Shown here piece by piece: positions 34,079 through 43,069 of a stretch of 64,000 nucleotides of DNA (position 1 is its first letter; every line of letters starts with the position of its first letter). The stretch is taken from NCBI RefSeq assembly GCF_030687575.1, contig NZ_CP117439.1, positions 2,099,501 through 2,163,500 on the forward strand, written 5' to 3'. The notes under the pieces are model-generated. The model was not told where the DNA came from, ran no database searches, and saw nothing but the letters and a program-made list of their open reading frames with translations. Made by a program: the position numbers and the translations under genes. This DNA is from Pseudomonas sp. FP2309 (lineage in GTDB: Bacteria; Pseudomonadota; Gammaproteobacteria; Pseudomonadales; Pseudomonadaceae).

Positions 34079-34343
34079 GGGTTCTCCTTGGGGTGTTGGG
34101 CGCTTGGGAGTACGACACCTGGGCGTGAGGATAGTGCAGAGAACTTGCCGGGCATGGGGTGCGAATGCACCCGATGAGGCGGCGTGTCTGCGTGGATGCA
34201 AGCACGCGAGTGCCACCCTCAACCTTCGCCGCCGAGGAGCCCGAGGGCGTGGTGGTTAAGGATGTGAGGCTTGCCTGCGATAGATGACGCTCACGCTGCA
34301 GTCTGCAAGCGGATAGAGCCCGGCATGGCAGGCAAGCCTCAGG

Positions 34344-35513
34344 TTATGCGGCTAACCAACCCACCAGAGGCACTATCATCAAGGTGCTCAGGGCCATTGA
34401 AAGTACGTTGCCGATGTAGGGGTGAACGTACGGGGGTAATCGCCGAGCCAGGGCATAGGCCAACGGCGGTGCAATCAATGCACCGAACAGTGCGCTTGAG
34501 GCCATCACGGTCCAACTCCCGCCGTAGGTCAACACTGCTGCGGGCACCACCGAAACCAGTGGCACGTAGGTGGGGTACCAGCCGTGTTTGATCCATTGAG
34601 ATCGCCAGATCACCACGCCGATGGCAGAGGTCAGCGCCTGCGCGCCCACTAGGTGCAAGATCAGACCGGAACCGTAGCCGGGACTCATCGGGTTGAGCGC
34701 ATATGCCAGCAATACTCCCGCCAACAAGCCCAGGCTCGCCAGCTCATTGCCGAAGAAGGGCGCTTCGGAAAAGTCTGCCAGCACGCGACGCAGGCTCCAT
34801 GCCACGCCGTATGTGGGTGGCTGTGCCGGGCTCGGTTTACTGGGGGCGATGTAGTCCGATCGTACCAACGCCGGTATGCGTCGACAGAGCAGAAACGCAA
34901 TGACGCTGCCGACCGCCATCCCCAGCACATTGCCGATCACGACCGGCAGCGCCAGCGGTACACACACATAGTTGACGATCAATAAGCACGCCGGGGTGAC
35001 CAGTACCGCCCCCAACACTGCACCATTGACCGCCACCTTCCAACCGCCACCGAACATCAGCACCATCGCTGCCGGCAGTGACACGAAGGCTGCAAACGTG
35101 GGTTGCCAGGTCTGCGCGGTGACGCTCCAGCCCCACAATAGGTTGCTCAGCAGCAGCCCCATTAACGAACTGGTTATCAGCCATGGCCAGAGTCCAGTGC
35201 CATAGGCAATGGAAAAGCCTTGCCAGGCTTTACCGCGTTTGCTCGCCCACCAGGCCAGATACGCTCCGGACAGCAGCCCCAGGGACGCGAGTTCGTGTTT
35301 ATAGAAGGCGACTTCGCTGATGTCCCCCACGATCCAGCGCAGCCATGCGGCAGGATGGGGCAGGCTTGTCAGCAACTCGTTGTAGCCGGGCCAGGCACCA
35401 CCGTGACTGATTGAAACCCAGAGCACCAGCAGCAGGCTCAGCAAGCCGAGGACCAGCACAGCCGTTTCCGCGCGTGAACGCATGGCTGTGGTCTTGGAAA
35501 ATGACGTCTCCAT
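34344..35513 (-). CDS. Polytopic membrane protein with internal duplication (unrecognised)
   Basis: 389 aa, about 10-12 hydrophobic segments; ATG 35513 has GGAGGG upstream. The two halves are related: LRWIVGDISEVAFYKHELASLGLLSG near residue 60 and LRRVLADFSEAPFFGNELASLGLLAG near residue 240, and both end in a GNVLGMAVGS / GNVLSMALST segment. I do not recognise the family; a transporter or channel is the natural guess. It begins 14 nt after the nitrilase gene in the same direction, so it may move that pathway's substrate or product. Confidence 0.75.
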   Translation of the reverse strand: METSFSKTTAMRSRAETAVLVLGLLSLLLVLWVSISHGGAWPGYNELLTSLPHPAAWLRWIVGDISEVAFYKHELASLGLLSGAYLAWWASKRGKAWQGFSIAYGTGLWPWLITSSLMGLLLSNLLWGWSVTAQTWQPTFAAFVSLPAAMVLMFGGGWKVAVNGAVLGAVLVTPACLLIVNYVCVPLALPVVIGNVLGMAVGSVIAFLLCRRIPALVRSDYIAPSKPSPAQPPTYGVAWSLRRVLADFSEAPFFGNELASLGLLAGVLLAYALNPMSPGYGSGLILHLVGAQALTSAIGVVIWRSQWIKHGWYPTYVPLVSVVPAAVLTYGGSWTVMASSALFGALIAPPLAYALARRLPPYVHPYIGNVLSMALSTLMIVPLVGWLAA

Positions 35514-35527
35514 TGTTCGCCCTCCGA

Positions 35528-36415
35528 TCAGCGCGGCAGGGCAGGATGCTGGGAATATCCAAGCATCTGATCGTAAAGGTCATTGCGACGGTCACGTTGC
35601 AGGTCGTTGAGGCTGTTCCAGATCGGCGCGCTGCGGGCGCTGGTGATATCGATGTCGGCGAACAGGATCTCCTGCCGATTGGCCGACGCCACCGTGCCTA
35701 TTGGCCAGCCATTGGTCCCGGCGATCAACGAGCAACCCAGGTAGCGCGCATCTCGCTCTTCACCGATGCGGCTGGCGGCGGCAATGAACACGTTGTTGAC
35801 GTGGGCGGCGGTCATCGTGAGGTAGGACGCCATGCATTTGCCCGCGTCGTCGAACAGCGGTGGTGGGGTCCACACCCAATTGTTCAGGCTGCAAATGATA
35901 TCCGCCCCTTGCTGGCTGAGAATACGCGGGACTTCCGGGAACCAGATATCCCAGCAGATCAACAGGCCAATGCGCCCGATGGGGGTTTCAAACACGGGAA
36001 AGCCCACATTGCCAGGGGTGAACCACAGCTTCTCCAGGTTCCATAAATGGGCTTTACGGTATTTCCCGATAAACCCTTCTGGCCCCACGAGCACCGCGGT
36101 ATTGAACAACTGCTTGCCCTCGATCTCACTCAGGCCAGCCACCAGATAGACTTGATGCGTGCAAGCAAAATCGGCCCAGGCTCTGACGCTGTTCCCCTCG
36201 GGAACCTCCTCGGCGTGGTCGAAAGCGTCCTGGCGACTGCTGAAGAAATAGCCGCAATTGGACAGCTCGGGCAATACGATCAAATTGGCGCCGCCGTTTA
36301 CGGCTTCTGTTGCCAGCGTCAGCGTTTGACGCAGGTTGTTGGCTTTGTTGGCCATGCCGACCTGCGGGTCAAGTTGAATAACGGCAACGCGCGCGGGGCT
36401 ATTGGGTTCGATCAT
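35528..36415 (-). CDS. Nitrilase-superfamily amidohydrolase
   Basis: 295 aa; ATG 36415 has AGAGG upstream. Catalytic triad visible: E50 (VLPELSNCG), K121 (YRKAHLW) and C154 (LICWDIWFPE). The length and sequence resemble amidase-type members (such as 5-aminopentanamidase or carbamoylases) more than true nitrilases. The gene directly upstream encodes a flavin amino-acid monooxygenase homologue, a type that turns amino acids into amides. The likely job is to hydrolyse that amide to the acid (inference, by analogy with the DavB-DavA pair for lysine). Confidence 0.85.
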   Translation of the reverse strand: MIEPNSPARVAVIQLDPQVGMANKANNLRQTLTLATEAVNGGANLIVLPELSNCGYFFSSRQDAFDHAEEVPEGNSVRAWADFACTHQVYLVAGLSEIEGKQLFNTAVLVGPEGFIGKYRKAHLWNLEKLWFTPGNVGFPVFETPIGRIGLLICWDIWFPEVPRILSQQGADIICSLNNWVWTPPPLFDDAGKCMASYLTMTAAHVNNVFIAAASRIGEERDARYLGCSLIAGTNGWPIGTVASANRQEILFADIDITSARSAPIWNSLNDLQRDRRNDLYDQMLGYSQHPALPR

Positions 36416-36533
36416 GGGTGTGACCTCTTATTGTTATGCAACCGACGGTGGTTGAGTGTTTATAAGAGGCGACACGATGTTTAATGGGTAGTCAGACGGT
36501 TCCTGTTGTGTTGTAGTCCGTTTCTGTTGTTTT

Positions 36534-38483
36534 CTAGTTTGGGGTCTGATATTCAGGATAGTCGTTCAAGGTAAAACCTCCGTTAAAAGTGGCGCGGGTT
36601 TTACTGCAAATATTTATGAGGGTGTCGATAGCTCCCCTGAAACATGGTTCAGTCCATCCGGCGTCAACGGAAAAGGACTCGCCACAAAGATACAGTCCAG
36701 ACTTATATGAATAGTCTCTGTTGTATTTCATTAGTGCCACCGCGTCGTAGTAGGTGCCGGCACGGTAGAGCTTTGCACAACCCAGTGCATGCTTATCGTT
36801 CATCCAGCGTTGAACCACCGCTTGTTTGTGTCCTATGTAAGGTGAGATCTTTTCTTTTATGTTTGAAGCGCGTAAGAGAATTCTGTCAAGTTCCTTTATG
36901 CACCTGTCAACAAGCTCGTTGTCGTTGAATGACGAAAGTTTTGTCGCGTCATCTTCCCATGTGTAGCTCAGCAGTATGCAGTCATAAGTGCTGTTGTCGT
37001 TGTACCGGTAGGTGTATACATCATGTATGAAGCTGTCAGTCACAATGGTTTGAGGGATATTTACGTTTTTTGAAAGGAACGTTTTTTTAAGTGGGGCATA
37101 TACCTTGCAACTCGTTTCCCAGTGGGCCGTTTTATAGGCATTGACTATTTTTGTTGGAAACATGTCCTTGTCAAAATTTTGGATAAGAATCTGAGTCTCT
37201 ATCAGCCATGAGGGCAGCGTCATGACCACGGAGTCAAAGTCAATAAAGTGTTTTTCCATTTCGTCTGGGGTCGTCGAGTTCCAATCGTAATGAACTCGAA
37301 TTTTTCCGTTCTTGAGTTTTTTTAGCTTTGTCACTGCGCTGTTCGTAAGTAAGCCGTCTTTGTGGCTTATTAAGTGCTCGTATAAAGAGTGCTCGGTATC
37401 AGCAGAGGTAATGAAGAGTAGAGACTCCGCTAACGATCCGAGCCCCATATAGTTTGGTTTACTGAAGCACAGCCCTCTAGAGTCTCTCGTCTCTGCCGCG
37501 TTCAAGTAAGGGGACGCAAGAGGGCTTCCCTCTGAATCAACACGTCCGTGGATCAACTGAAGGTGGCTGCTGAATCCAAACATCGCTGTGCGTATTGGGT
37601 AAAGTGAGCAGACGTCATAGAAGGCCCCCCAACTGCCGTCACCAATTCCGATAGAGTAAAAAACAGCAGACTCCTCAGTGGTCATGCCCATTCCGCCAAA
37701 ATCGCCTGGATCACTCAACGTCCATGCCTCTATCGTCGGCATTTTCACCAAATCACGAAACGACGTGCTTTCGTATTTTCGAACAATGGCTGCCCACATG
37801 TCCTCCCACTGTTCGGAACCATAATGCTCAGAAATCTTCAAGGTCATGCGTTCCGCAAAGGTCTTCCATTTAGCAAAGACGGCGCCTAAAACTTGACCCG
37901 GTGGTGCTGTCTTTCCATCAGCATTTCTCCAGATCAGCATGGTGGGTTCTGTATCATCCTCCAGACATCCTTCTTGTAAATATATTCCAGTCGATCGAAC
38001 GGCCGCACTGCCAGGGTTTGGAAAATCTGAGCACGTCAATTCGAATTCATTGGCGTAATAGGCCATCAATGAGCGTCCCTCTTTGGGGGACTCATGTGAT
38101 GTATTGAAAAAAGGCATTCTCATTGCGCCCATTTCAAAGGGCGGTCTGCCAACGGTTTCTGTATTGTTAACGCCTAATGTTGTTAGGTGCCTGCCACCAA
38201 TGCGATTGGATTTTTCAATCAACGTAATATTTTTGAAGCCGCACCTGTGTAATTCTCGGGCCGTTGTTAATCCAGTTATTCCTGCTCCAATAATGCAGAT
38301 TTTGTGTTCCGTATCAGTGGCTCGAGCTACTCCATTCTTTTGTTCTACCAAGGTGCGATAGTCAAAGCACAAGTCTGGAGGGTTGGGGAACGTAGCGCGC
38401 CATTTACTGTTTGTTGAGCGCTTTGTTCGAGTAGGCCGATTGGCGATGTCTGCGGGGTAGTTGAAGCTGGATCCGATGGTCAT
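36534..38483 (-). CDS. Flavin amine oxidase, amino-acid 2-monooxygenase-like
   Basis: 649 aa from ATG 38483. FAD-binding motif IIGAGITGLTTARELHRCG (GxGxxG at residues 66-71) and LIEKSNRIGGR; EMGAMRMP and LLSYTWEDDA are shared with tryptophan 2-monooxygenase (IaaM), and the C-terminal GLYLCGESFSVDAGWTEPCFRGAIDT matches the family's FAD-contact end. It is about 90 residues longer than IaaM, with a 60-residue N-terminal extension (TFPNPPDLCFDY resembles the IaaM/DavB lead). The gene is clearly more AT-rich than its neighbours, suggesting transfer. Expected reaction: oxidative decarboxylation of an amino acid to an amide. The substrate is unknown. Confidence 0.8.
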   Translation of the reverse strand: MTIGSSFNYPADIANRPTRTKRSTNSKWRATFPNPPDLCFDYRTLVEQKNGVARATDTEHKICIIGAGITGLTTARELHRCGFKNITLIEKSNRIGGRHLTTLGVNNTETVGRPPFEMGAMRMPFFNTSHESPKEGRSLMAYYANEFELTCSDFPNPGSAAVRSTGIYLQEGCLEDDTEPTMLIWRNADGKTAPPGQVLGAVFAKWKTFAERMTLKISEHYGSEQWEDMWAAIVRKYESTSFRDLVKMPTIEAWTLSDPGDFGGMGMTTEESAVFYSIGIGDGSWGAFYDVCSLYPIRTAMFGFSSHLQLIHGRVDSEGSPLASPYLNAAETRDSRGLCFSKPNYMGLGSLAESLLFITSADTEHSLYEHLISHKDGLLTNSAVTKLKKLKNGKIRVHYDWNSTTPDEMEKHFIDFDSVVMTLPSWLIETQILIQNFDKDMFPTKIVNAYKTAHWETSCKVYAPLKKTFLSKNVNIPQTIVTDSFIHDVYTYRYNDNSTYDCILLSYTWEDDATKLSSFNDNELVDRCIKELDRILLRASNIKEKISPYIGHKQAVVQRWMNDKHALGCAKLYRAGTYYDAVALMKYNRDYSYKSGLYLCGESFSVDAGWTEPCFRGAIDTLINICSKTRATFNGGFTLNDYPEYQTPN

Positions 38484-38841
38484 TTTTTCAGTATTGCCTT
38501 TCTTGAGCGTGTGATGTCCCTTAGCTTGTGCTCTGTTTTCGGTACGTGAAAATAAGCGGGGTACGATTTTGGCTGAAGGCGTGTCGTGTTCTGTTGTAGG
38601 TGTTCATTCATCAACTGCAAAGGTAAATGTGGGAACAGAAGCCCTTAGTCTGAAGGTTAGGCGCAAACTCCAGTCCCGCATTTCTACAGTCAGAGTAGGT
38701 CGCCAGGTGTTGGGCAGCTTCGCCGCCCGACGGGAGTAAGCTCGCTCACCATAAAGTCGCTGTGCTTTTAGCCGCCCTGCACTTGCCAAGCCCAGCCATT
38801 TCTGGGAAAACCCACCCTCTGCGTATTCAACGAGAACACCC
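38484..38841. other. Intergenic region between the monooxygenase and FKBP genes
   Basis: 358 bp that must hold the divergent promoters. The left part is AT-rich like the monooxygenase gene. At 38713-38755 there is a REP-like element (minus strand GTGAGCGAGCTTACTCCCGT, then GGCGGCGAAG). No other signal stands out; the minus-strand frame at 38604-38852 looks spurious. Confidence 0.5.
38713..38755. repeat. REP-type repeat
   Basis: Two-part REP form on the minus strand: GAGCGAGCTTACTCCC followed by GGGCGGCGAAGCTGCCC, the second part being a small GC hairpin. It is the same class as the copy at 5563-5604. Confidence 0.6.
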
Positions 38842-39186
38842 ATGACCCCCAACGAACTTCAAATCACCGACATCCGCCTGGGCGACGGCAAAGCCGTGGT
38901 CAAGGGCGCGCTGATCACTACCCAGTACATCGGCACGCTGGAAGATGGCACGGTGTTCGATTCGTCGTGGGCGCGGGGCAAGCCGTTCCAGTGTGTAATT
39001 GGCACCGGACGTGTGATCAAGGGATGGGATCAAGGCTTGATGGGGATGCAGGTGGGGGGCGTGCGCACGTTGTTTGTGCCGGCGCATTTGGCATATGGCG
39101 AGCGTTCGATGGGTGCGCATATTACGCCCAACAGCAATTTGCGGTTTGAGATCGAGCTGCTGGAAGTGCTGACGCGGGATGATTGA
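38842..39186 (+). CDS. FKBP-type peptidyl-prolyl cis-trans isomerase
   Basis: 114 aa, one FKBP domain. Family marks: TQYIGTLEDGTVFDSSWARGKPFQ (core strand with the DGTVFDSS motif), VIKGWDQGLMGMQVGG and HLAYGERSMGAHITPNSNLRFEIELLEV. There is no signal peptide, so it is cytosolic. It catalyses proline isomerisation during folding. The gene start ATG 38842 follows a GAGAAC site. Confidence 0.92.
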   Translation: MTPNELQITDIRLGDGKAVVKGALITTQYIGTLEDGTVFDSSWARGKPFQCVIGTGRVIKGWDQGLMGMQVGGVRTLFVPAHLAYGERSMGAHITPNSNLRFEIELLEVLTRDD

Positions 39187-39201
39187 GCACGGCTGAGCGA
39201 G

Positions 39202-39462
39202 ATGGATATCAAGTGTACCCGCGAGAACGTTCGGGTCGTTGAGCTGGGGATTGGCGATGAGGCCGAGCTTCAGGGTTTTTTCGAGCGTGCGGCGGATTAC
39301 TTCAGCGCCGTCAGCGGCGAGCCCGCGAGGCCAACCGAAGCGCGTGAAGAGTTGCAGCACCCCTTGCCGCCAGGTTGGCGTTGCAGCCGCAGGTACTGGC
39401 TGGGTTACCGCGATGCACACGAGCAACTGGTCGCCGTGGTGAACATCGCGGCGGATTCATAG
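39202..39462 (+). pseudogene. Truncated GNAT acetyltransferase, N-terminal part
   Basis: 86 aa. The pattern VVELGIGDEAELQGFFERAADYFSAVSGEPA, then EEL and a PPGW...WLGYRD..EQLVAVVNI run, is the N-terminal half of a GNAT protein that normally extends for another 60-80 residues carrying the acetyl-CoA P-loop. Here the frame stops at TAG 39460-39462. The missing half is not found downstream, where another GNAT gene begins 44 nt on. Probably a broken gene. Confidence 0.6.
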
Positions 39463-39506
39463 GGGTAGGGTAACGGTCATCAAATCTGATTGAGGAAGGA
39501 GAGCCA

Positions 39507-40400
39507 ATGTCGACCGCCGTTCGTCTCGCCCAGCCCACCGATGCCCAAGAAATAAGCCAGGTTATTCTGGCGGCCTTGCACAGCAGCAATGCGCGGGATT
39601 ACCCGGCGGATGTGATTGCACGGGTCGCGCGTAATTTCACGCCGGAGGCGGTGCTGGAACTGCTCAAGCGCCGCCTGGTGCTGGTGGCGATGCAGGATCA
39701 AGTGATCGTCGCGACTGCGGCGCTGGATGGGCATGTGGTGCGTTCGGTGTTCGTCAACCCGGCGCTGCAAGGGCAGGGCATCGGTCGCGTGCTGATGCTC
39801 GACATTGAGCTGCGCGCCCGCGAAGCCGGCGTGACGGTGTTGAGCGTGCCTGCTTCGCTGACGGCCGAACCTTTTTACACCAAGCTTGGGTTCCATACGG
39901 TGCGTGACGTCTACCACGGCAACGAACGCACGCTGGTGATGGAGAAGACGTTGTTATCCCGCCATCCCATCGGGCCGTATCGCGACCGTGCGCACCGCGC
40001 GCAAGTGATTGAGTTATGGCGCGAGGCATTTGGCTATGACACTGCCCATAATCTGCCAAGCCTGGCGATCGACAAGAAGCTGGCGGTCAACGACGGGTTG
40101 TTCTTTGTGGCAACGGACAAAAAAGCCGTGGTCGGTACGGTGCTCGCCGGGTACGACGGGCATCGTGGCTGGCTGTATTCGGTGGCGGTGCGCGCAGATT
40201 ATCGTCGGCACGGTCTGGGAGCCTCGTTGGTGCGGCATGCGGAACAGGCGTTGACCGCTCTGGGGTGCATGAAGATCAACCTGCAGATCACCAGCGGCAA
40301 TGATGCGGTGGTGGGCTTCTACGAGGCGCTGGGGTATGGGGTGGAGCCGAGGATCAGTATGGGCAGGAAGATTGGGGAGAATATTCCGCATCAGTCTTGA
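39507..40400 (+). CDS. Double-domain GNAT acetyltransferase (C-terminal half YpeA-like)
   Basis: 297 aa with GGAAGGAG before ATG 39507. Two GNAT domains in tandem. Residues about 5-150 have VRSVFVNPALQGQGIGRVLM (acetyl-CoA P-loop Q-x-x-G-I-G) and FYTKLGFHTV; residues 155-297 resemble E. coli YpeA (VVGTVLAGYDGHRGWLYSVAV, RRHGLGASLVRHAEQAL, GFYEALGYG). Each half has its own acetyl donor site. The acceptor is unknown. Fused double GNATs of this kind may have one catalytic and one structural half (known in general for the family). Confidence 0.85.
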   Translation: MSTAVRLAQPTDAQEISQVILAALHSSNARDYPADVIARVARNFTPEAVLELLKRRLVLVAMQDQVIVATAALDGHVVRSVFVNPALQGQGIGRVLMLDIELRAREAGVTVLSVPASLTAEPFYTKLGFHTVRDVYHGNERTLVMEKTLLSRHPIGPYRDRAHRAQVIELWREAFGYDTAHNLPSLAIDKKLAVNDGLFFVATDKKAVVGTVLAGYDGHRGWLYSVAVRADYRRHGLGASLVRHAEQALTALGCMKINLQITSGNDAVVGFYEALGYGVEPRISMGRKIGENIPHQS

Positions 40401-40424
40401 GAATGCCGACAGGAGATGGGGGAA

Positions 40425-40575
40425 GGGACAGGTTCACTGGGGAACCCGTGGGGCTGCTTTGCAGCCCAGCGCAGGGCAAGCCTGCTCACCACGGGGTGAG
40501 TGTGTTGACCACAGGGAAAGTGTGTTCAGCACAGGGCAAGCCTGCATTGCAGCAAGCCTGCCCCCGGACTTTTGC
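40425..40575. repeat. Cluster of REP-like repeats
   Basis: The stretch contains GTGGGGCTGCTTTGCAGCCC (a hairpin GGGCTGC/GCAGCCC), then AGCGCAGGGCAAGCCTGCTC, and after two shorter ACAGGGAAAGTGTG-type units a second CACAGGGCAAGCCTGC and a GCAGCAAGCCTGCCCC. It lies between the convergent GNAT and ilvE genes and could help end both transcripts. Confidence 0.6.
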
Positions 40576-40583
40576 GTCGTTGC

Positions 40584-41603
40584 TTAGACTTTGACGATCC
40601 AACCCGCTGGCGCTTCAACGTCGCCGGTCTGCACACCGGTCAGCTCTTTGTAGAGCTTCTGGGTGATTGGGCCCACTTCGGTCTCGCTGTGGAACACGTG
40701 CAACTGACCGTTGTACTGGATGCCGCCGATTGGCGAGATCACCGCAGCGGTGCCGCAGGCGCCGGCTTCTTTGAAGTCGGACAGTTTGTCGATGAACACT
40801 TCGCCCTCAACCACTTCCAGGCCCAGGCGGGTCTGGGCCAGTTCGATCAGCGACAGGCGGGTGATGCCTGGCAGCACCGAAGGCGACTTCGGCGTGATGA
40901 ACTTGTTGTCGTGGGTGATCCCGAAGAAGTTGGCCGAGCCGACCTCTTCGATTTTCGAGTGGGTCATCGGGTCCAGGTAGATCGCGTCGGCAAAGCCGGA
41001 TTTTTTTGCTTCCGAGCCCGGCATCAGGCTGGCGGCGTAGTTGCCACCGACCTTGGCAGCGCCGGTGCCCTGCGGTGCGGCACGGTCGAAGGTGGAGATC
41101 TGGAAGTTATGGGGCACCAGGCCGCCCTTGAAGTAGGCGCCGACTGGAATGCAGAACACCGAGAAGATGAACTCCGGCGCAGTGCGCACGCCAATGTTGT
41201 CGCCGGTGCCGATCACGAACGGGCGCAGATACAGCGCGCCGCCGCTGCCGTACGGCGGGATGAACCGCTCGTTGGCCTTGACCACTTGTTTGCAGGCGTC
41301 GATGAACGCGTCGGTCGGCACATGCGGCATCAGCAGACGGGCACAGCTGCGCTGCATACGCGCGGCGTTCTGGTCCGGACGGAACAGGTTGATCGAGCCG
41401 TCCTTGCAGCGATAGGCCTTCAGGCCTTCAAAGCACTGCTGGCCATAGTGCAGGGCAGTGGAGCCCTCGCTGATGTGAAGCACGTTGTCGTCGGTCAGGG
41501 TGCCGTCTTGCCATCCGCCGTTTTTCCAGGTCTGGAGAAACCGCTTGTCGGTCTTGATGTAGTCAAAACCCAGCTTGTCCCAATTGATGCTCTCGTTACC
41601 CAT
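40584..41603 (-). CDS. ilvE: Branched-chain amino acid aminotransferase
   Basis: 339 aa, class IV PLP aminotransferase of the longer type. Marks: HYGQQCFEGLKAYRCKDGSINLFRPDQNAARM, LYLRPFVIGTG, the PLP lysine in GAAKVGGNYAAS, and EVGSANFFGI. It interconverts Leu/Ile/Val and their 2-oxo acids. It lies 82 nt after lpdV in the same direction, directly behind the branched-chain keto acid dehydrogenase operon, so the amino-transfer step is next to the oxidation step. Good GAGGGT site before ATG 41603. Confidence 0.94.
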   Translation of the reverse strand: MGNESINWDKLGFDYIKTDKRFLQTWKNGGWQDGTLTDDNVLHISEGSTALHYGQQCFEGLKAYRCKDGSINLFRPDQNAARMQRSCARLLMPHVPTDAFIDACKQVVKANERFIPPYGSGGALYLRPFVIGTGDNIGVRTAPEFIFSVFCIPVGAYFKGGLVPHNFQISTFDRAAPQGTGAAKVGGNYAASLMPGSEAKKSGFADAIYLDPMTHSKIEEVGSANFFGITHDNKFITPKSPSVLPGITRLSLIELAQTRLGLEVVEGEVFIDKLSDFKEAGACGTAAVISPIGGIQYNGQLHVFHSETEVGPITQKLYKELTGVQTGDVEAPAGWIVKV

Positions 41604-41685
41604 GACACCCTCTATCTTTGGTCAAGTCGGTTTTTTTCTGAATGGGCGCAACAATACTTCATAAGCCGGTGCCTTAGCACCCCCT

Positions 41686-43065
41686 TCAAAGGTGCAACGC
41701 GTGACCCAAGGCCCGCAGCGCGGCTTCCTGTACCGCCTCACCCAAGGTCGGGTGGGCGTGGATGGTGCCGGCCACGTCTTCCAGGCGTGCGCCCATTTCC
41801 AGGCTCAGGCCGAGGGCGGTGGACAGCTCGGACACACCCACCCCCACGGCCTGCCAGCCCACGATCAGGTGGTTGTCACGTCGCGCCACCACCCGCACGA
41901 AGCCGGTTTTCGACTCCAGGGTCATGGCCCGGCCATTGGCGGCGAACGGGAAGCTCGCCACGATGCAGTCCAGGCCCGCGGCCGCTGCCTCGTCCGGGGT
42001 CTTGCCGACGACCACCAGTTCCGGGTCGGTAAAACACACCGCCGGGATCGCCGCCGGGTTGAATTCGCGGTGTTGACCGCTGATCAGTTCGGCAACCATT
42101 TCGCCCTGGGCCATGGCGCGGTGCGCCAGCATCGGTTCGCCGCTCAGGTCGCCGATGGCATACACATTGCGCATGCTGGTCTGGCAACGGCTGTCGATCC
42201 GGATCGCCGCGCCGTTCATCTCAAGGTTCAACGCTTCGAGGTTCCAGCCCAGGGTGTTGGGTTTGCGACCGACGGCCACCAGCACTTGATCGGTCTCCAG
42301 CGACAGTGTGTCGCCATTGGGGTCACGCACCTGCAGGCAGTTGTGCTCGAAACCGGTGACGCTGTGCTTGAGGTACAGCTTTACGCCCAACTGCTTGAGG
42401 GATTCGTTAACCGGCTGCGTCAGCTCCGCGTCGTAGGCCGGCAGGATACGATCCTGCGCCTCGACCACGCTGACCTCGGCTCCCAGTTTGCGATAGGCAA
42501 TCCCCAGTTCCAGGCCGATGTACCCGCCGCCGACCACGATCAGGCGCTTGGGCACGCGGGTCGGCGCCAGGGCTTCGGTGGACGAGATGATCGGCCCGCC
42601 AATCGGCAGCATCGGCAGGTTGACACTGGTCGAACCGGTGGCCAGCAGCAGGTGCTCGCACTGAATACGCTGGTCGCCGACGTCGACGGTCTTGCCGTCT
42701 ACCACCTTGGCCCAGCCGTGAATCACCTGCACTTTATGCTTCTTGAGCAAGGCGGCGACGCCCGTGGTCAGGCGGTCGACAATGGCGTTTTTCCAGGCCA
42801 CGCTTTTGCCGATGTCCAGGGTCGGCACGTCCACTTCGATGCCCAGTGCCGAGCCCTGGCTGTGGTGCACGGTCTGCTGGAATTGCTCGGCCACATGGAT
42901 CAAGGCCTTGGACGGAATGCAACCGATATTCAGGCACGTGCCGCCCAGTGCCTGGGCTTCTACCAGGATGGTCGGGATGCCCAGTTGGCCGGCGCGAATA
43001 GCCGCCACATAGCCGCCAGGGCCGCCGCCGATAATCAGCAGCGTTGTGTGCAATGTCTGCGTCAT
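41686..43065 (-). CDS. lpdV: Dihydrolipoyl dehydrogenase (E3) of the branched-chain keto acid dehydrogenase
   Basis: 459 aa from ATG 43065 ([19 protein letters not shown]), the length known for LpdV; the frame open to 43146 overlaps bkdB. FAD site [17 protein letters not shown], redox disulfide [16 protein letters not shown] site [12 protein letters not shown], and C-terminal HAHPTLGE with the active-site His-Glu pair. It reoxidises the lipoamide of BkdB with NAD+. The start is 4 nt after the bkdB stop. Confidence 0.95.
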   Translation of the reverse strand: MTQTLHTTLLIIGGGPGGYVAAIRAGQLGIPTILVEAQALGGTCLNIGCIPSKALIHVAEQFQQTVHHSQGSALGIEVDVPTLDIGKSVAWKNAIVDRLTTGVAALLKKHKVQVIHGWAKVVDGKTVDVGDQRIQCEHLLLATGSTSVNLPMLPIGGPIISSTEALAPTRVPKRLIVVGGGYIGLELGIAYRKLGAEVSVVEAQDRILPAYDAELTQPVNESLKQLGVKLYLKHSVTGFEHNCLQVRDPNGDTLSLETDQVLVAVGRKPNTLGWNLEALNLEMNGAAIRIDSRCQTSMRNVYAIGDLSGEPMLAHRAMAQGEMVAELISGQHREFNPAAIPAVCFTDPELVVVGKTPDEAAAAGLDCIVASFPFAANGRAMTLESKTGFVRVVARRDNHLIVGWQAVGVGVSELSTALGLSLEMGARLEDVAGTIHAHPTLGEAVQEAALRALGHALHL

Positions 43066-43069
43066 GCCC

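Noticed and set aside
36534..38483. Auxin synthesis gene pair (iaaM-iaaH)
   Set aside because: The partner is a nitrilase-type amidase and not the amidase-signature IaaH. The monooxygenase is longer and not close enough to IaaM by eye to assign tryptophan as substrate.
40572..42032. 486-aa plus-strand frame across ilvE and lpdV
   Set aside because: It crosses the gap between two clear minus-strand genes, has no ribosome site, and its composition is that of an antisense shadow.
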